From Geminicoccaceae bacterium (lineage in GTDB: Bacteria > Pseudomonadota > Alphaproteobacteria > Geminicoccales > Geminicoccaceae), in the NCBI GenBank assembly GCA_025999455.1, contig AP024683.1, positions 999,501-1,063,500 on the forward strand: 64,000 nt of DNA, in the 5' to 3' direction. Under the pieces are notes generated by a model, which worked only from the letters and a program-made list of their open reading frames with translations, searched no databases and was not told the DNA's origin. Positions 17,067 through 27,014 of this stretch are shown piece by piece. Each line of letters begins with the position of its first letter. Position 1 is the stretch's first letter. Position numbers and translations under genes: made by a program.

Positions 17067-18338
17067 GTGGCGATCGCGACACCGGAAGGTTATCGGCCTT
17101 TGAACGAGGGCACCGTCGGGGTCTTCCTCGCAGCGCTGCCGACGATCCGTGAACGCCTCGGCGGCGAGCCGACGGGCTGGCGCGTGCGGGAGGTCGGGGA
17201 CGGCAATCTCAACCTCGTTTTCTTGGTCGACGGGCCCCGGGGTGCCGTCTGCGTGAAGCAAGCCCTCCCCTACGTGCGGCTCGTCGGCGAGAGCTGGCCG
17301 CTCGGGCTGGAGCGGGCCCGCTTCGAGTGGGAAGCACTTCGGGTCCAACACCGGCTCGCCCCGGGTCTCGTCCCCGAGCCTCTGCATTTCGACGAGCAAC
17401 TCTACGCCATCGTGATGGAGCGCCTCGCGCCGCACATCATCATGCGCAAGGGCATGATCGCCGCGACCGTTTATCCACGCTTCGCCGAGCAGATCGCCAC
17501 GTTCCTGGCGCACACGCTCTATTTCACGAGCGACCTCGGGACGAAGGCCGCGGAGAAGAAGAGGCTTCTGGAACGCTTCGCGCCCAATGTCGAGTTGTGC
17601 AAGATCACCGAAGACCTGATCTTCACCGACCCGTACATGGAGCACGAACGCAACCGGTGGACGAGCCCGCAGCTCGACGACGCCGCGCGCGCGATCCGCG
17701 AAGACCTGCCCTTGAAGCGGGCGGTCGCGGAGTTGAAGCTCAAGTTCCTGAGTGAGGCGCAAGCGCTCGTCCACGGGGACCTTCACACCGGGTCGATCAT
17801 GGTGACCGCCACGGACACCCGGGTGATCGACCCCGAATTCGCCTTCATGGGGCCGATCGGCTTCGACGTCGGTAAGCTCTTGGGCAATCTCCTCATGAGC
17901 TATGCGAGCCAGCCCGGCCACGAGACCAGGCGCGGCGAGCGCGTCGAGTACCAGGAGTGGATCCTCGCCACCGTTCAGGACGTCTGGAACGGCTTCGAAC
18001 GCCGCTTCTTGGAACTCTGGCGGAGCCGGCCCGAGGGCGATGCCTTTCCGGTCGCGCACTTCCCCGGTCCGGACGGCGCGCGGGCGCTCGAAGCGGCGCG
18101 TCGGACCTGCATGCGGCGCCTGTTCGTCGACAGCCTCGGCTATGCCGGCACGTCGATGATCCGCCGGACGCTGGGTCTCGCGCACAATGCCGACATGGAG
18201 ACCATCGCCGATCCCGATCGCCGGGCAGCCTGCGAGCGGCGCAACCTCGCCCTCGCCCGCGAGCTGATCGTCGAGGCTGGATTCTTCCCCGACATCGCCG
18301 CGGTCGCGGATCGGGCTCGGATCGTCGCGCGCGGGTGA
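17067..18338 (+). CDS. mtnK: S-methyl-5-thioribose kinase
   Basis: A 423-residue kinase of the aminoglycoside-phosphotransferase fold. It has the N-terminal [14 protein letters not shown], the catalytic HGDLH at 236-240 followed by TGSIM, and [17 protein letters not shown] as the metal-binding loop. Length and motifs match MtnK, which makes 5-methylthioribose-1-phosphate in methionine salvage. GTG start with GGGAGG just upstream. The usual partner mtnA is not in the window; folE follows in the same direction after 61 bases. Confidence 0.93.
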   Translation: MAIATPEGYRPLNEGTVGVFLAALPTIRERLGGEPTGWRVREVGDGNLNLVFLVDGPRGAVCVKQALPYVRLVGESWPLGLERARFEWEALRVQHRLAPGLVPEPLHFDEQLYAIVMERLAPHIIMRKGMIAATVYPRFAEQIATFLAHTLYFTSDLGTKAAEKKRLLERFAPNVELCKITEDLIFTDPYMEHERNRWTSPQLDDAARAIREDLPLKRAVAELKLKFLSEAQALVHGDLHTGSIMVTATDTRVIDPEFAFMGPIGFDVGKLLGNLLMSYASQPGHETRRGERVEYQEWILATVQDVWNGFERRFLELWRSRPEGDAFPVAHFPGPDGARALEAARRTCMRRLFVDSLGYAGTSMIRRTLGLAHNADMETIADPDRRAACERRNLALARELIVEAGFFPDIAAVADRARIVARG

Positions 18339-18399
18339 GCCGATCGCCGACGCACGCCGTATAACGCCCGTGACACGACGCCGTCAGCGGAGGAGCGCC

Positions 18400-19050
18400 T
18401 TGAGCCCTTCACCCATCTTGCTCGATCGCGTGGCCGCGCGCGCCACGGATCGCCAACCGCGCCAACGCCCCTCCCGGGAGGAAGCCGAGGCGGCGGTCCG
18501 CACGCTCCTCCGCTGGATCGGGGAGGACCCCGATCGTGAAGGGTTGCAGGAGACCCCGCACCGGGTCGTCAAAGCCTTCCAGGAGCATTTCAAGGGCTAC
18601 CTCGTCGATCCCGCCGACATCCTCCGCAAAACCTTCGAGGAGGTCGAAGGCTACGACGAAATGGTCGTCTTGAAGGACATCTCCTTCGAGAGCCATTGCG
18701 AGCATCACATGGCGCCGATCATCGGCAAGGCACACGTCGCGTACTTGCCCGTTCGGCGGGTGGTCGGGATCTCGAAGCTCGCCCGCCTCGTGGAGGCTTT
18801 CGCGAAGCGGCTGCAGATCCAGGAACGGATGACGGCGCAGATCGCCGATGCCATCCAGGAGGTGCTCCAGCCGCGCGGGGTCGGCGTCGTCATCGAAGCG
18901 ACCCATCACTGCATGACGACGCGCGGGATCCACAAGCCGGGTTCGCTCATGGTCACGAGCCGGCTCCTGGGCGAATTCAAGACCAATCCCGAAACGCGAC
19001 GGGAGTTCTTGGCGATCGTCGGCAAGTCCGGCGGCGAGCTGCTCCGCTGA
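18400..19050 (+). CDS. folE: GTP cyclohydrolase I
   Basis: A 216-residue FolE. The zinc site is intact: Cys100 and His103 in [10 protein letters not shown] and Cys171 in [10 protein letters not shown]. The GTP-binding region [20 protein letters not shown] is also present. It forms 7,8-dihydroneopterin triphosphate, the first step of folate synthesis. TTG 18400 is chosen because GGAGGA lies 6-11 bases upstream; a GTG at 18370 would add ten unconserved basic residues. It is convergent with the next gene. Confidence 0.95.
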   Translation: MSPSPILLDRVAARATDRQPRQRPSREEAEAAVRTLLRWIGEDPDREGLQETPHRVVKAFQEHFKGYLVDPADILRKTFEEVEGYDEMVVLKDISFESHCEHHMAPIIGKAHVAYLPVRRVVGISKLARLVEAFAKRLQIQERMTAQIADAIQEVLQPRGVGVVIEATHHCMTTRGIHKPGSLMVTSRLLGEFKTNPETRREFLAIVGKSGGELLR

Positions 19051-19069
19051 GGCGTTCGCCGGGGATCGA

Positions 19070-19786
19070 TCACACGGTTGGCGGCGGCACACCGACGAGC
19101 CGCCGCCAGCTCGCGGCGAGGAACGTCGCGAGCACGCAAGCTTGGGCGTAAGCGCCGAGTGTGGCGATCGTGCTGCCGGTGAGGGGTACACCGCTTCCGG
19201 CGATCGCTGCCCCCGTCGAACCGCCGATCAGAGCGAGCGGTAGACTACAGGCGATCAGGCCGATCGCCGCCTGTGGCCACACTCGGCTGGTCGCGCGCCA
19301 CGATCGTTCGATGGCGATCCCGCGCTCTCCGATCGCCGCTGCGGCCAGAGCCAGGTGGAGCCGGGCGAAAACGAAAAGCGCCGCGACGGTTCCCGCCGAG
19401 ACGGCGAGGGGCACGTCACCGATCGGCGCCAGGAGAACCAGCGCCACGAGGCTCGGCGATACGGCGAGGGCGCCCACGACCAATTCTGCCAAGATGTAAC
19501 GAACGACGTGGCGATCGAGCGGCGCCATCAGTCTCGGCGGCGGATCCTCCAAGAGGAGCACGCGGACGCGGTGCACGGTGAGCGCGCTGAGCCCGATCCA
19601 ACCGATCAGGGCGAAGGGAAAGGCCAGCGCGGGTGCGCCGGTACCCTCCGTGTCCCCTGGCCCGGACTCGACTCCGCTCGTCACCGCGACGAGATCGCCC
19701 AAAAGGCTCAACAGAACCCAAAGCCCGCCGGCCCGCGTCAACGCCGCCCGATCTGCCCACGTCCGACGGTAGGCGTCGGCGATCAT
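19070..19786 (-). CDS. Multipass membrane protein of unknown function
   Basis: A 238-residue protein with about six hydrophobic segments and a cytoplasmic N-terminus (MIADAYRRTWADRAALTRAGG). The pattern, including RSWRATSRVWPQAAIG before the last two helices, recalls YciC/GlpF-domain-like inner-membrane proteins, but I cannot assign a family with certainty. ATG 19786 is taken as the start; GTG 19795 is possible. The gene downstream of it on the plus strand, folE, is convergent, and a GST gene lies upstream on the same strand. Confidence 0.6.
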   Translation of the reverse strand: MIADAYRRTWADRAALTRAGGLWVLLSLLGDLVAVTSGVESGPGDTEGTGAPALAFPFALIGWIGLSALTVHRVRVLLLEDPPPRLMAPLDRHVVRYILAELVVGALAVSPSLVALVLLAPIGDVPLAVSAGTVAALFVFARLHLALAAAAIGERGIAIERSWRATSRVWPQAAIGLIACSLPLALIGGSTGAAIAGSGVPLTGSTIATLGAYAQACVLATFLAASWRRLVGVPPPTV

Positions 19787-19832
19787 CGACGCCACGGGGA
19801 AGTCCGGGCTGGTCGAGCCGCTCGACACCGGG

Positions 19833-20441
19833 TCAGCCCGGCCGGGTCGCGAGGAGCGAGGGCCGTTCGGCGACCCGTGCGTACCACGCCGCGAGCTCCG
19901 GTCGCCCGTCACGCCAACGGTCCTCGGCGAAGCGGAAATCGAGATAGCCGAGCGCACAGGCGACCGCGAGCGTGCCGATGTCGATCCGTTCACCGAACCG
20001 CGGGCATTCTTGCTCGAGCCGGTCGAGTGCCCGCTCGATCTTCGCCTTCTGGGCCGCGATCCAATCGGTCCAACGAAGGGGCTCGGGGCGCAGGAACGTC
20101 TCGTAACGTAGGCCCACCGCGGTATCGAGCATCCCGTCGGCCAGAGCTTGGAGCCGGAGCGCTTCGAACCGCGCCGCACCTTTCGCGGGGAAGAGCCTGG
20201 GGCCGTCGTGGAGGCCGTCGAGATATTCGCAAATGACACGCGAATCGTAGAGCACGCTGCCGTCGTCGAGTTCGAGGCAGGGGATCTTGCCGAGCGGGTT
20301 GGCGGCGCAGACCGCCGCGTCGGGGGCGAGCGGGGTCAAGCTCGCGTCGCGCCGCCGGACCTTCGCCACGAGGCCCGTCTCGTGGAGAACGACGGAAACC
20401 TTGCGACCGAAGGGTGAAGCCGGGCTCGTGTGCAAGAGCAT
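19833..20441 (-). CDS. Glutathione S-transferase family protein
   Basis: A 202-residue protein with an N-terminal thioredoxin fold (LLHTSPASPFGRKVSVVLHE, then NPLGKIPCLELDDGSVLYDS, which holds the cis-Pro and the glutathione-binding residues) and a helical C-terminal domain with CALGYLDFRF. It conjugates or reduces with glutathione; the substrate is unknown. The ATG at 20441 has GAGGAGG upstream. Length is normal. Confidence 0.9.
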   Translation of the reverse strand: MLLHTSPASPFGRKVSVVLHETGLVAKVRRRDASLTPLAPDAAVCAANPLGKIPCLELDDGSVLYDSRVICEYLDGLHDGPRLFPAKGAARFEALRLQALADGMLDTAVGLRYETFLRPEPLRWTDWIAAQKAKIERALDRLEQECPRFGERIDIGTLAVACALGYLDFRFAEDRWRDGRPELAAWYARVAERPSLLATRPG

Positions 20442-20667
20442 AGTACGCCTCCTCGCCGATCCGGTCCGTCCATAGCAGTCGAGACGGTCGGCCGACCAGG
20501 CGGCGCTACGCTTGCCCCTCCACGACTTCCCGGTCAGGCGGCGTCGGCTTCGATCGCGTCTCACCTCGCAGCGTAACCGGATCGGCCGGTTGCTCACCGT
20601 CCATCGGCGAACTCGTCGAAATCCGCCGCCGTAGCTACGCGGACCCGTGGGACGTTCCGAGCGCTTC

Positions 20668-22113
20668 TCAAGCCGGAGCGGGCGAGGGCTCGCTCGTATC
20701 AGCGACCACGCGCTTCCGCGACGTACTCGGGATCGATTGCGCCGCGCCCGCCCCGAGGATCGCCGCATAGGTCACGGCCACGGCCGGGATCTGCAGCGAG
20801 AAGTCGACCAGCGCGTGCAGGGCGACGCAAACCGTCGCTGCCGTCGCGACGAGAGGATAGACCTGGTCGCGCCGGCGGACGAACACACCGTACACGCAGA
20901 GCCCGAAAATCAGAAGCGGGCCCGAATAGAGCAGAACCGTGGCCGGAATGCCGAGCTCGACCGCGTGCTCGAGCGGGGTGTTGTGCAAGCGGTCGAAAAC
21001 GGTACGGAACCGGTCGTCCCGATAGGCGTAGAAAACCTGCTCGAAGCCGCCGTAGCCGTGGCCCGTCCACGGCCGGTCGGCGACGGCGCGGAGCGCGAGC
21101 TCGTAGGCCGCGAACCGTGTGCCCGATTGCAGATCGGTCTCACCGGCGATCGCATCGAGCCGCTCGAGTGTGGTGGCACCGCTCCAAGCGACGAGCCCGC
21201 CACCCAGGATCGTGGCGATGGCCACACTGGCGAGGACGGTCCGCCAGCCGGGGCGCGTCGCGACGAGCAGGAGCGGGACGAGGAGCGTGACGCCCACGAG
21301 CCCGCTCAGCATGCCGCCGCGCGAGTGGGTCAAGAGCATCGCCGTCGCGAGCACGAACGTCGCGACGAGCAACGGGCTGCGGCGGCCGAGGAGGCGGCTC
21401 AGGAGTTCGGCGGTGCGGCGTCGCAGATCCGCCATGCCGCGAGCCGCGAGCACCGTCTCGAGCAGCAGCCCGAGGGCCGCGAAGAGTGCCAGATTGGCGA
21501 ACGTCGCGAAATGGTTCCGGTTGACGAAGGTTGCCGTGACGTCACCGACGTACCAAGTCTTTTCCTCACCGAGCAGCCATTCGAGCCCGGTGAAGTGGAG
21601 CACGAGACCGTAAGTCGCGTAGACCGTTCCGATCACGACGACGGCGAGGAACAGTCGGCGGGCGCGCTTCGCCTGCTGGCAGAGCGCGAAGGCGAGCCAG
21701 AACACGCCGAAATAGGCGAGGAGCCGCATCGCAGCGTCGCGCGCGTTCCAAGGGTCGAGCGCGATCGTGGGTTCGACCTGCAATCCCGCATCCCGCGCCG
21801 TCCTCCAGACCGGGTGCGGTTCGAGCAACGGGTGGAGGCCGACGAGGTCGGGGCGCACCTGGATCCAGATCCAAGCGAGGACGAGCACGCCCGAGAGCAT
21901 CGCGAGGCCGACCGGCCAGGGGATCCGCAGCCGCTCCGGCACCGCGAGATTGGCACCCGCCCAAGCCAGCACGAGCAGGCCGACCACGAGCGACAACAGC
22001 GCCCAGGACCAGGGCCGGTTGCTGGCGAGGGGCAAGGGCGCCCAGGCGAGGAGCGCGATCAGGAGCGCGAAGACGACGGATTGGGGCCAGCGTGGCTCCC
22101 GGTCGGTCGGCAT
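20668..22113 (-). CDS. O-antigen ligase / polymerase family membrane protein
   Basis: A 481-residue protein with about eleven or twelve membrane helices and the Wzy_C loop pattern: HSRGGMLSGLVG, then a long periplasmic loop with GHGYGGFEQVF and HNTPLEHAVELGIPA. Such proteins ligate or polymerise undecaprenyl-linked glycans in the periplasm. It could pair with the WcaJ-like transferase 6 kb away. ATG 22113 (MPTDREPRW) is preferred over an upstream extension of 32 residues with no hydrophobic character. The 226 bases between it and the GST gene contain no gene that I can see. Confidence 0.85.
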   Translation of the reverse strand: MPTDREPRWPQSVVFALLIALLAWAPLPLASNRPWSWALLSLVVGLLVLAWAGANLAVPERLRIPWPVGLAMLSGVLVLAWIWIQVRPDLVGLHPLLEPHPVWRTARDAGLQVEPTIALDPWNARDAAMRLLAYFGVFWLAFALCQQAKRARRLFLAVVVIGTVYATYGLVLHFTGLEWLLGEEKTWYVGDVTATFVNRNHFATFANLALFAALGLLLETVLAARGMADLRRRTAELLSRLLGRRSPLLVATFVLATAMLLTHSRGGMLSGLVGVTLLVPLLLVATRPGWRTVLASVAIATILGGGLVAWSGATTLERLDAIAGETDLQSGTRFAAYELALRAVADRPWTGHGYGGFEQVFYAYRDDRFRTVFDRLHNTPLEHAVELGIPATVLLYSGPLLIFGLCVYGVFVRRRDQVYPLVATAATVCVALHALVDFSLQIPAVAVTYAAILGAGAAQSIPSTSRKRVVADTSEPSPAPA

Positions 22114-22263
22114 GGGTCGGACGCCCGTTGGGTCGCTTACAACCCTGGGTAGTGCAGCCTGGCGGGTCGTGACAAGTCCGAACCGCGTTTCCGTGAGCGA
22201 TCTCCGCACCGCGACCGCTTGCCCTACTGGTCGTCACCGGCGTTCCAAGCTACGTTCGTGCGC

Positions 22264-22458
22264 ATGAACAACACGCTCCTCGTGCTCCTGTTCCTGTTCA
22301 TGGCGGCGACCGCGACCGTGCTCCTGGTCGGCGTGACGGGGTTCGCGTTCGGCGGGCGCTTCAACGAGCGTTGGGGCAACAAGCTCATGCAGGCGCGCGT
22401 CGGGCTGCAGCTCGTCGCCGTCGTGATCCTCGGGCTCTTGCTCGCCGCCCACGGCTGA
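22264..22458 (+). CDS. Twin transmembrane small protein (HIG1-like)
   Basis: A 64-residue protein made of two membrane helices joined by a short loop with FNERWGNKLMQARVGLQL, the pattern of alphaproteobacterial twin-transmembrane/HIG1-type proteins. This small gene commonly sits just before the PduO-type adenosyltransferase gene in alphaproteobacteria, as here (31 bases apart). Its role is unknown; mitochondrial HIG1 relatives associate with respiratory complexes. The ATG at 22264 is preferred over an upstream extension. Confidence 0.8.
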   Translation: MNNTLLVLLFLFMAATATVLLVGVTGFAFGGRFNERWGNKLMQARVGLQLVAVVILGLLLAAHG

Positions 22459-22489
22459 AGCCGACGCGGTTCGCGGTCGGAGTCGGGTC

Positions 22490-23050
22490 ATGGTCACGCT
22501 TTCGCGGATCTACACGCGCGGCGGCGACGAGGGGCGGACGTCGCTCGGCGACGGCGCGCGGGTCGCCAAGCACAGCCCGCGCGTCGAAGCCTACGGAACG
22601 GTCGACGAAGCGAACGCCGCGATCGGCCTCGCACGGCTGCACACGACGGGCGAAGCGGACGCGATGCTCGCCCGCATCCAGAACGACCTCTTCGACCTCG
22701 GGGCCGATCTCTGTCGACCGGGCGCGGACGTCGACGACGGTCGGCTGCGGGTGATCGACAGCCAGGTGGCGCGTCTCGAGCGCGAGATCGACGCGATGAA
22801 CGCCGAGCTCGCGCCCTTGCGCTCGTTCGTCCTGCCCGGCGGGACCCCGGCTTCGGCCTTCCTGCATCTGGCTCGCACGGTGGTCCGCCGCGCCGAACGG
22901 CTCGTGGTGGCGTTGGCGGAGAACGAGGCGGTCAATCCCGCGGCGATCCGCTATCTCAACCGACTTTCCGACCATCTCTTCGTTCTCGCCCGCCATCTCA
23001 ACGACAAGGGCGCCCGGGACGTTCTCTGGGTCCCCGGTGCCCATCGCTGA
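22490..23050 (+). CDS. pduO: PduO-type ATP:cob(I)alamin adenosyltransferase
   Basis: A 186-residue protein. It has the N-terminal IYTRGGDEGRTSLGDG nucleotide loop, VEAYGTVDEANAAIG, and the C-terminal RAERLVVALAENE and YLNRLSDHLFVLAR motifs. It transfers adenosyl from ATP to cob(I)alamin to form coenzyme B12. Complete and of normal length. ATG start. It follows the twin-TM gene and precedes the etf genes by 173 bases. Confidence 0.95.
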   Translation: MVTLSRIYTRGGDEGRTSLGDGARVAKHSPRVEAYGTVDEANAAIGLARLHTTGEADAMLARIQNDLFDLGADLCRPGADVDDGRLRVIDSQVARLEREIDAMNAELAPLRSFVLPGGTPASAFLHLARTVVRRAERLVVALAENEAVNPAAIRYLNRLSDHLFVLARHLNDKGARDVLWVPGAHR

Positions 23051-23121
23051 CCGAACGCGCTTCGTCCGCTCTGCAGCGGATGCGCGGCGTCGCGGGCCAG
23101 AACGGGAAGTGTTGGCAATCG

Positions 23122-23150
23122 TTGACAAGGCCCGGGTGCCGCCCTAGCCT
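23122..23150 (+). promoter_or_regulatory. Predicted promoter of the etfBA operon
   Basis: TTGACA at 23122-23127, a 17-base spacer, and TAGCCT at 23145-23150, about 75 bases before etfB. The -35 box is perfect; the -10 box is weak. Confidence 0.45.
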
Positions 23151-23153
23151 CCG

Positions 23154-23169
23154 TTGTGCGCTGCAATAA
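23154..23169. promoter_or_regulatory. TGC-palindrome next to the etf promoter
   Basis: TTGTGCGCTGCAATAA lies just after the predicted -10 box, in the same position as the TGCTGCAGTGCA element at the phasin-like gene. The shared core is TGCRCTGCA. A common repressor of PhaR type is possible. Confidence 0.35.
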
Positions 23170-23223
23170 TGCCTGGCGGGCCAAGGCGCACGTCCTTCGG
23201 GCGGCGATCGAAAGGAAGCGGCG

Positions 23224-23973
23224 ATGCGGGTGCTCGTGCCCGTCAAGCGGGTCGTCGACTACAACGTCAAAATCCGGATCAAGAGCGACCAGAGCGGTGT
23301 CGACATCGCCGGTCTCAAGATGTCGATGAACCCCTTCGACGAGATCGCGACCGAGGAAGCGATCCGTCTCAAGGAGCGCGGCATCGCCACCGAGATCGTG
23401 GCGGTCTCGATGGGCGACGCGAAGTGCCAGGAGACCTTGCGCACCGCGCTTGCCATGGGCGCCGACCGGGCGATCCTGGTCGAGACGGCGGTCGAGTTGC
23501 AGCCGCTCGCGGTGGCCAAGCTCTTGAAGGCGATCGTCGCGCGCGAGCAGCCCTCGCTCGTGCTCATGGGCAAGCAGGCGATCGACGACGATTCGAACCA
23601 GACCGCGCAGATGCTCGCGGGGCTCTTGGGTTGGCCGCAGGCGACCTTCGCTTCCAAGATCGAGATCGCCGACGGCGCCGCCACGGTCGCCCGCGAGGTC
23701 GACGAGGGGATCGAGCGGATCCGGGTGCGCCTGCCGGCGGTGGTGAGCGTCGATCTGCGCTTGAACGAGCCGCGCTACGCCTCCCTGCCGAACATCATGA
23801 AAGCGAAGAAGAAGCCGCTCGACACGCTCACCCCCGAAGCGCTCGGCGTCGACCCCACACCGCGGCTCGACTATGTCCGCGTCGAAGAGCCACCCAAGCG
23901 CAAGGCCGGGGTGAAGGTCGCTTCGGTGCAAGAGCTCGTGGCCAAGCTCAAAACCGAGGCGGGGGTCATCTGA
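23224..23973 (+). CDS. etfB: Electron transfer flavoprotein beta subunit
   Basis: A 249-residue EtfB. It starts [14 protein letters not shown], has [17 protein letters not shown] and [20 protein letters not shown], and the family signature [20 protein letters not shown]. It binds AMP and forms a heterodimer with EtfA. The ETF carries electrons from acyl-CoA and other dehydrogenases to ETF:quinone oxidoreductase. The ATG has AAGGAAG upstream. EtfA starts two bases after the stop-codon end. Confidence 0.97.
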   Translation: MRVLVPVKRVVDYNVKIRIKSDQSGVDIAGLKMSMNPFDEIATEEAIRLKERGIATEIVAVSMGDAKCQETLRTALAMGADRAILVETAVELQPLAVAKLLKAIVAREQPSLVLMGKQAIDDDSNQTAQMLAGLLGWPQATFASKIEIADGAATVAREVDEGIERIRVRLPAVVSVDLRLNEPRYASLPNIMKAKKKPLDTLTPEALGVDPTPRLDYVRVEEPPKRKAGVKVASVQELVAKLKTEAGVI

Positions 23974-23974
23974 A

Positions 23975-24919
23975 ATGAGCGTGCTCGTCCTCGCCCAGCA
24001 CGACAACCGGGCGCTCGACAAGGCGACGCTCCACACCGTGGCCGCCGCGGGCCGCTTGCCCGGGCCCGTTCACGTCCTGGTGGCCGGCCGGGATTGCGCC
24101 GCGGTCGCCGAGGCGGCGGCTTCGGTCGAGGGTGTGGCGAAGGTCTTGAGGGTCGAGCATCCGGCCTACGAGCATCCGCTCGCCGAAGATCTGGCGGCTT
24201 TGCTCGTCTCGATCGCCCAGGACTACGATCATCTGCTCGCGCCCTCGACGACGTTCGGCAAGAACGTGATGCCGCGTGTCGCTGCACTGCTCGACGTCGC
24301 GCAGGTGAGTGACGTCGTCGAGATCCTGGGGCCCGACACCTTCAAACGCTACATCTACGCCGGTAACGCGCTCGCCACCGTCAAGAGCCGCGACGCGCGC
24401 CGGGTGTTGACCGTGCGGACGACGGCCTTCCCGGCGGCGGCGTCGGGGGCCACGCGGGCGGACATCGCCACGGTCGCGGCGGTCGAGCCGACCGGCCTCT
24501 CGACCTTCCTCGGCCGGGAAGTCGCGAAACGGGAACGGCCCGAGCTGACCTCGGCCAGGATCGTCGTGTCGGGCGGGCGCGGTCTCGGCTCGGCCGAGAA
24601 CTTCAAGCTGCTCGAAGAGCTCGCCGACGTCCTGGGGGCGGCGGTCGGTGCCTCGCGCGCCGCGGTCGACGCGGGCTTCGTGCCGAACGAGTACCAGGTC
24701 GGGCAGACCGGCAAGATCGTGGCGCCCGAGCTCTACATCGCGGTCGGCATCTCGGGAGCGATCCAGCACCTGGCCGGCATGAAGGACAGCAAGATCATCG
24801 TGGCGATCAACAAGGACGAGGAAGCACCGATCTTCCAAGTCGCCGACTACGGGCTCGTGGGGGACCTCTTCAAGATCGTGCCCGAACTGACCGCCGAGCT
24901 GCGCCGGGCGCGCGGTTGA
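23975..24919 (+). CDS. etfA: Electron transfer flavoprotein alpha subunit
   Basis: A 314-residue EtfA with the C-terminal FAD-binding domain: [40 protein letters not shown] and [16 protein letters not shown]. It pairs with EtfB. Length is typical. The gene follows etfB with a 1-base gap and precedes the 3-hydroxybutyryl-CoA dehydrogenase gene, a common alphaproteobacterial order. Confidence 0.97.
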   Translation: MSVLVLAQHDNRALDKATLHTVAAAGRLPGPVHVLVAGRDCAAVAEAAASVEGVAKVLRVEHPAYEHPLAEDLAALLVSIAQDYDHLLAPSTTFGKNVMPRVAALLDVAQVSDVVEILGPDTFKRYIYAGNALATVKSRDARRVLTVRTTAFPAAASGATRADIATVAAVEPTGLSTFLGREVAKRERPELTSARIVVSGGRGLGSAENFKLLEELADVLGAAVGASRAAVDAGFVPNEYQVGQTGKIVAPELYIAVGISGAIQHLAGMKDSKIIVAINKDEEAPIFQVADYGLVGDLFKIVPELTAELRRARG

Positions 24920-24937
24920 AGGACGCGGAGAGCGGTG

Positions 24938-25855
24938 ATGGCGCCGGCCCCCTACCAGCCCAAAGGTTACCCCCCGATCCCAGAGATCCGTCGCGTGGGC
25001 GTGATCGGCGCCGGGCAGATGGGCGGCGGGATCGTCCAGGTCGTCGCGGTGGCCGGCCTCGAGGTGCGGCTCCTGGACATCGACCCCGAGGCCGTCGAGC
25101 GTGCGCGCACGGCGATCGAAGCCCGTCTCGCTCGCCAGGTGGCCAAAGGGGCGATGACCGAGGCGCAGAAGGCGGAAGCGCTCGCCCGCATCCATCCGGC
25201 CACGGGCTACGCCGATTTCGCCGATTGCGATCTCGTGATCGAAGCCGCGGTCGAGAACGAGGACGTCAAGCGCAAGATTTTCAAGGACCTGGTCCCGCAC
25301 CTCGCTCCGGGCGCGCTCGTCGCGACCAACACCTCGTCGATCTCGATCACCCGGCTCGCGGCCGTGACGGACCGGCCCGAGCGCTTCATCGGCATGCATT
25401 TCATGAACCCCGTGCCGGTGATGAAGCTCGTGGAGCTGATCCGCGGCATCGCCACCGAAGAGGACACCTACCAGGCGGCCAAGAAGTTCTGCGAGCGGCT
25501 CGGCAAGACGACGGTCACGGCCGAGGATTTCCCGGCCTTCATCGTCAACCGCATCTTGCTGCCGATGATCAACGAGGCCTGCTACACGCTCTACGAGGGC
25601 GTGGGCACGGTCGAGAGCATCGACACGGCGATGAAGCTCGGGGCCAACCATCCGATGGGGCCGCTCGAGCTCGCCGACTTCATCGGTCTCGATACCTGCC
25701 TCGCCATCATGCAGGTGCTGCACGACGGGCTCGCCGACACGAAGTACCGGCCCTGTCCGCTGCTCGTGAAATATGTCGAGGCGGGCTGGCTCGGCCGAAA
25801 GGTCAAGCGCGGTTTCTACGACTATCGCGGCGAACGGCCCGTTCCGACCCGCTGA
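24938..25855 (+). CDS. 3-hydroxybutyryl-CoA dehydrogenase
   Basis: A 305-residue enzyme: N-terminal NAD-binding Rossmann fold (VGVIGAGQMGGGIVQVVA, near residues 20-37), catalytic region IGMHFMNPVPVMKLVELI with the His, and the C-terminal 3HCDH domain (GANHPMGPLELADFIGLDT). It interconverts acetoacetyl-CoA and 3-hydroxybutyryl-CoA, in fatty-acid or polyhydroxybutyrate metabolism. ATG 24938 with GGAG upstream; GTG 24935 would add one residue. It belongs to the etf operon. Confidence 0.93.
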   Translation: MAPAPYQPKGYPPIPEIRRVGVIGAGQMGGGIVQVVAVAGLEVRLLDIDPEAVERARTAIEARLARQVAKGAMTEAQKAEALARIHPATGYADFADCDLVIEAAVENEDVKRKIFKDLVPHLAPGALVATNTSSISITRLAAVTDRPERFIGMHFMNPVPVMKLVELIRGIATEEDTYQAAKKFCERLGKTTVTAEDFPAFIVNRILLPMINEACYTLYEGVGTVESIDTAMKLGANHPMGPLELADFIGLDTCLAIMQVLHDGLADTKYRPCPLLVKYVEAGWLGRKVKRGFYDYRGERPVPTR

Positions 25856-25915
25856 TCTCCCCTCGGGGCGGACCCGGGCCGTGACCCGCGCTTGCCGCCC
25901 GCGGCTGCCCCGCGC

Positions 25916-26884
25916 ATGATCCCGTCCACCATGGGGTTCGCCGGCAAACCCGTCTTCGCGCGGCAGCATCTGCTCGGCATCGAGGGGCTCGAGGCCGCGG
26001 AGATCGAGCATCTCCTCGACCTCGCCGACGGCTTCGTCGAGCTCAACCGGCAGAGCGAGAAGAAGCTCCAGCTCTTGCGCGGTCGTACGCTGATCAATCT
26101 GTTCTTCGAGCCCTCGACCCGCACCCAGACGAGCTTCGAGCTCGCCGGCAAGCGACTGGGCGCCGACGTCGTCAACATGGCCGTGGCCCGCTCGTCGGTC
26201 GTCAAGGGTGAAACCCTGATCGACACGGCCATGACCTTGAACGCCATGCACCCCGATCTCCTCGTCGTCCGCCACCCGGACAGCGGGGCCGTGGCCCTTT
26301 TGGCCCGCCACGTCCGCTGCGCGGTCGTCAACGCCGGCGACGGGGCGCACGAACATCCGACCCAAGCCCTGCTCGACGCCTTGACGATCCGTCGCCGCAA
26401 GGGCCGGATCGCCGGGCTCACCGTGGCGATCTGCGGCGACATCCTGCACTCCCGGGTCGCCCGTTCGAACATCCTCTTGCTCCGCACGATGGGAGCGAAG
26501 GTCCGGGTCGTGGCCCCACCCACGCTCCTACCGGCCGCCGTCGAAAGCTTGGGGGTGGAGGCCCTGACCGACATGCGGCGCGGTCTCGAAGGGGCGGACG
26601 TCGTCATGATGCTGCGCCTGCAGAGCGAGCGGATGCAGGGCAGTCTCGTCCCGTCGATCCGGGAGTATTTCCATTTCTTCGGTCTCACCCACGACAAGCT
26701 CCGGGCCGCCGAGCCCGACGCGATGATCATGCATCCGGGGCCGATGAACCGGGGCGTGGAGATCGACGGGCCGGTGGCCGACGACATCAACCGCAGCGCC
26801 ATCCTCGACCAGGTGGAGATGGGCGTCGCGGTCCGCATGGCGGTCCTCGACGCCCTCACGAGACCGCTCCGCGCGCAAGGCTGA
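25916..26884 (+). CDS. pyrB: Aspartate carbamoyltransferase catalytic subunit
   Basis: A 322-residue protein with the carbamoyl-phosphate motif [11 protein letters not shown] near residues 63-73, [11 protein letters not shown], and the aspartate-binding [12 protein letters not shown]. It forms N-carbamoyl-aspartate in pyrimidine synthesis. ATG 25916 is taken as the start; ATG 25931 is possible. No pyrI is present. A phasin gene lies between it and the pyrC-like gene, which it normally precedes directly. Confidence 0.95.
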   Translation: MIPSTMGFAGKPVFARQHLLGIEGLEAAEIEHLLDLADGFVELNRQSEKKLQLLRGRTLINLFFEPSTRTQTSFELAGKRLGADVVNMAVARSSVVKGETLIDTAMTLNAMHPDLLVVRHPDSGAVALLARHVRCAVVNAGDGAHEHPTQALLDALTIRRRKGRIAGLTVAICGDILHSRVARSNILLLRTMGAKVRVVAPPTLLPAAVESLGVEALTDMRRGLEGADVVMMLRLQSERMQGSLVPSIREYFHFFGLTHDKLRAAEPDAMIMHPGPMNRGVEIDGPVADDINRSAILDQVEMGVAVRMAVLDALTRPLRAQG

Positions 26885-27014
26885 GGCCGCGCCGTCACGC
26901 TACTGCCGCGCGTTTGTCTTCGGGAAAGGAATTATTGTCGGTTGCGTCGACCGGCTCCCCGGGCTAGGGAGGATCGGGGGATCAGCGAGTTCCCCCGGCA
27001 CAGGGGAGGACGAG

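Noticed and set aside
23966-26449. An 827-codon open frame on the minus strand
   Set aside because: It is antisense to etfA, the hydroxybutyryl-CoA dehydrogenase gene and pyrB, and has no ribosome site or domain.
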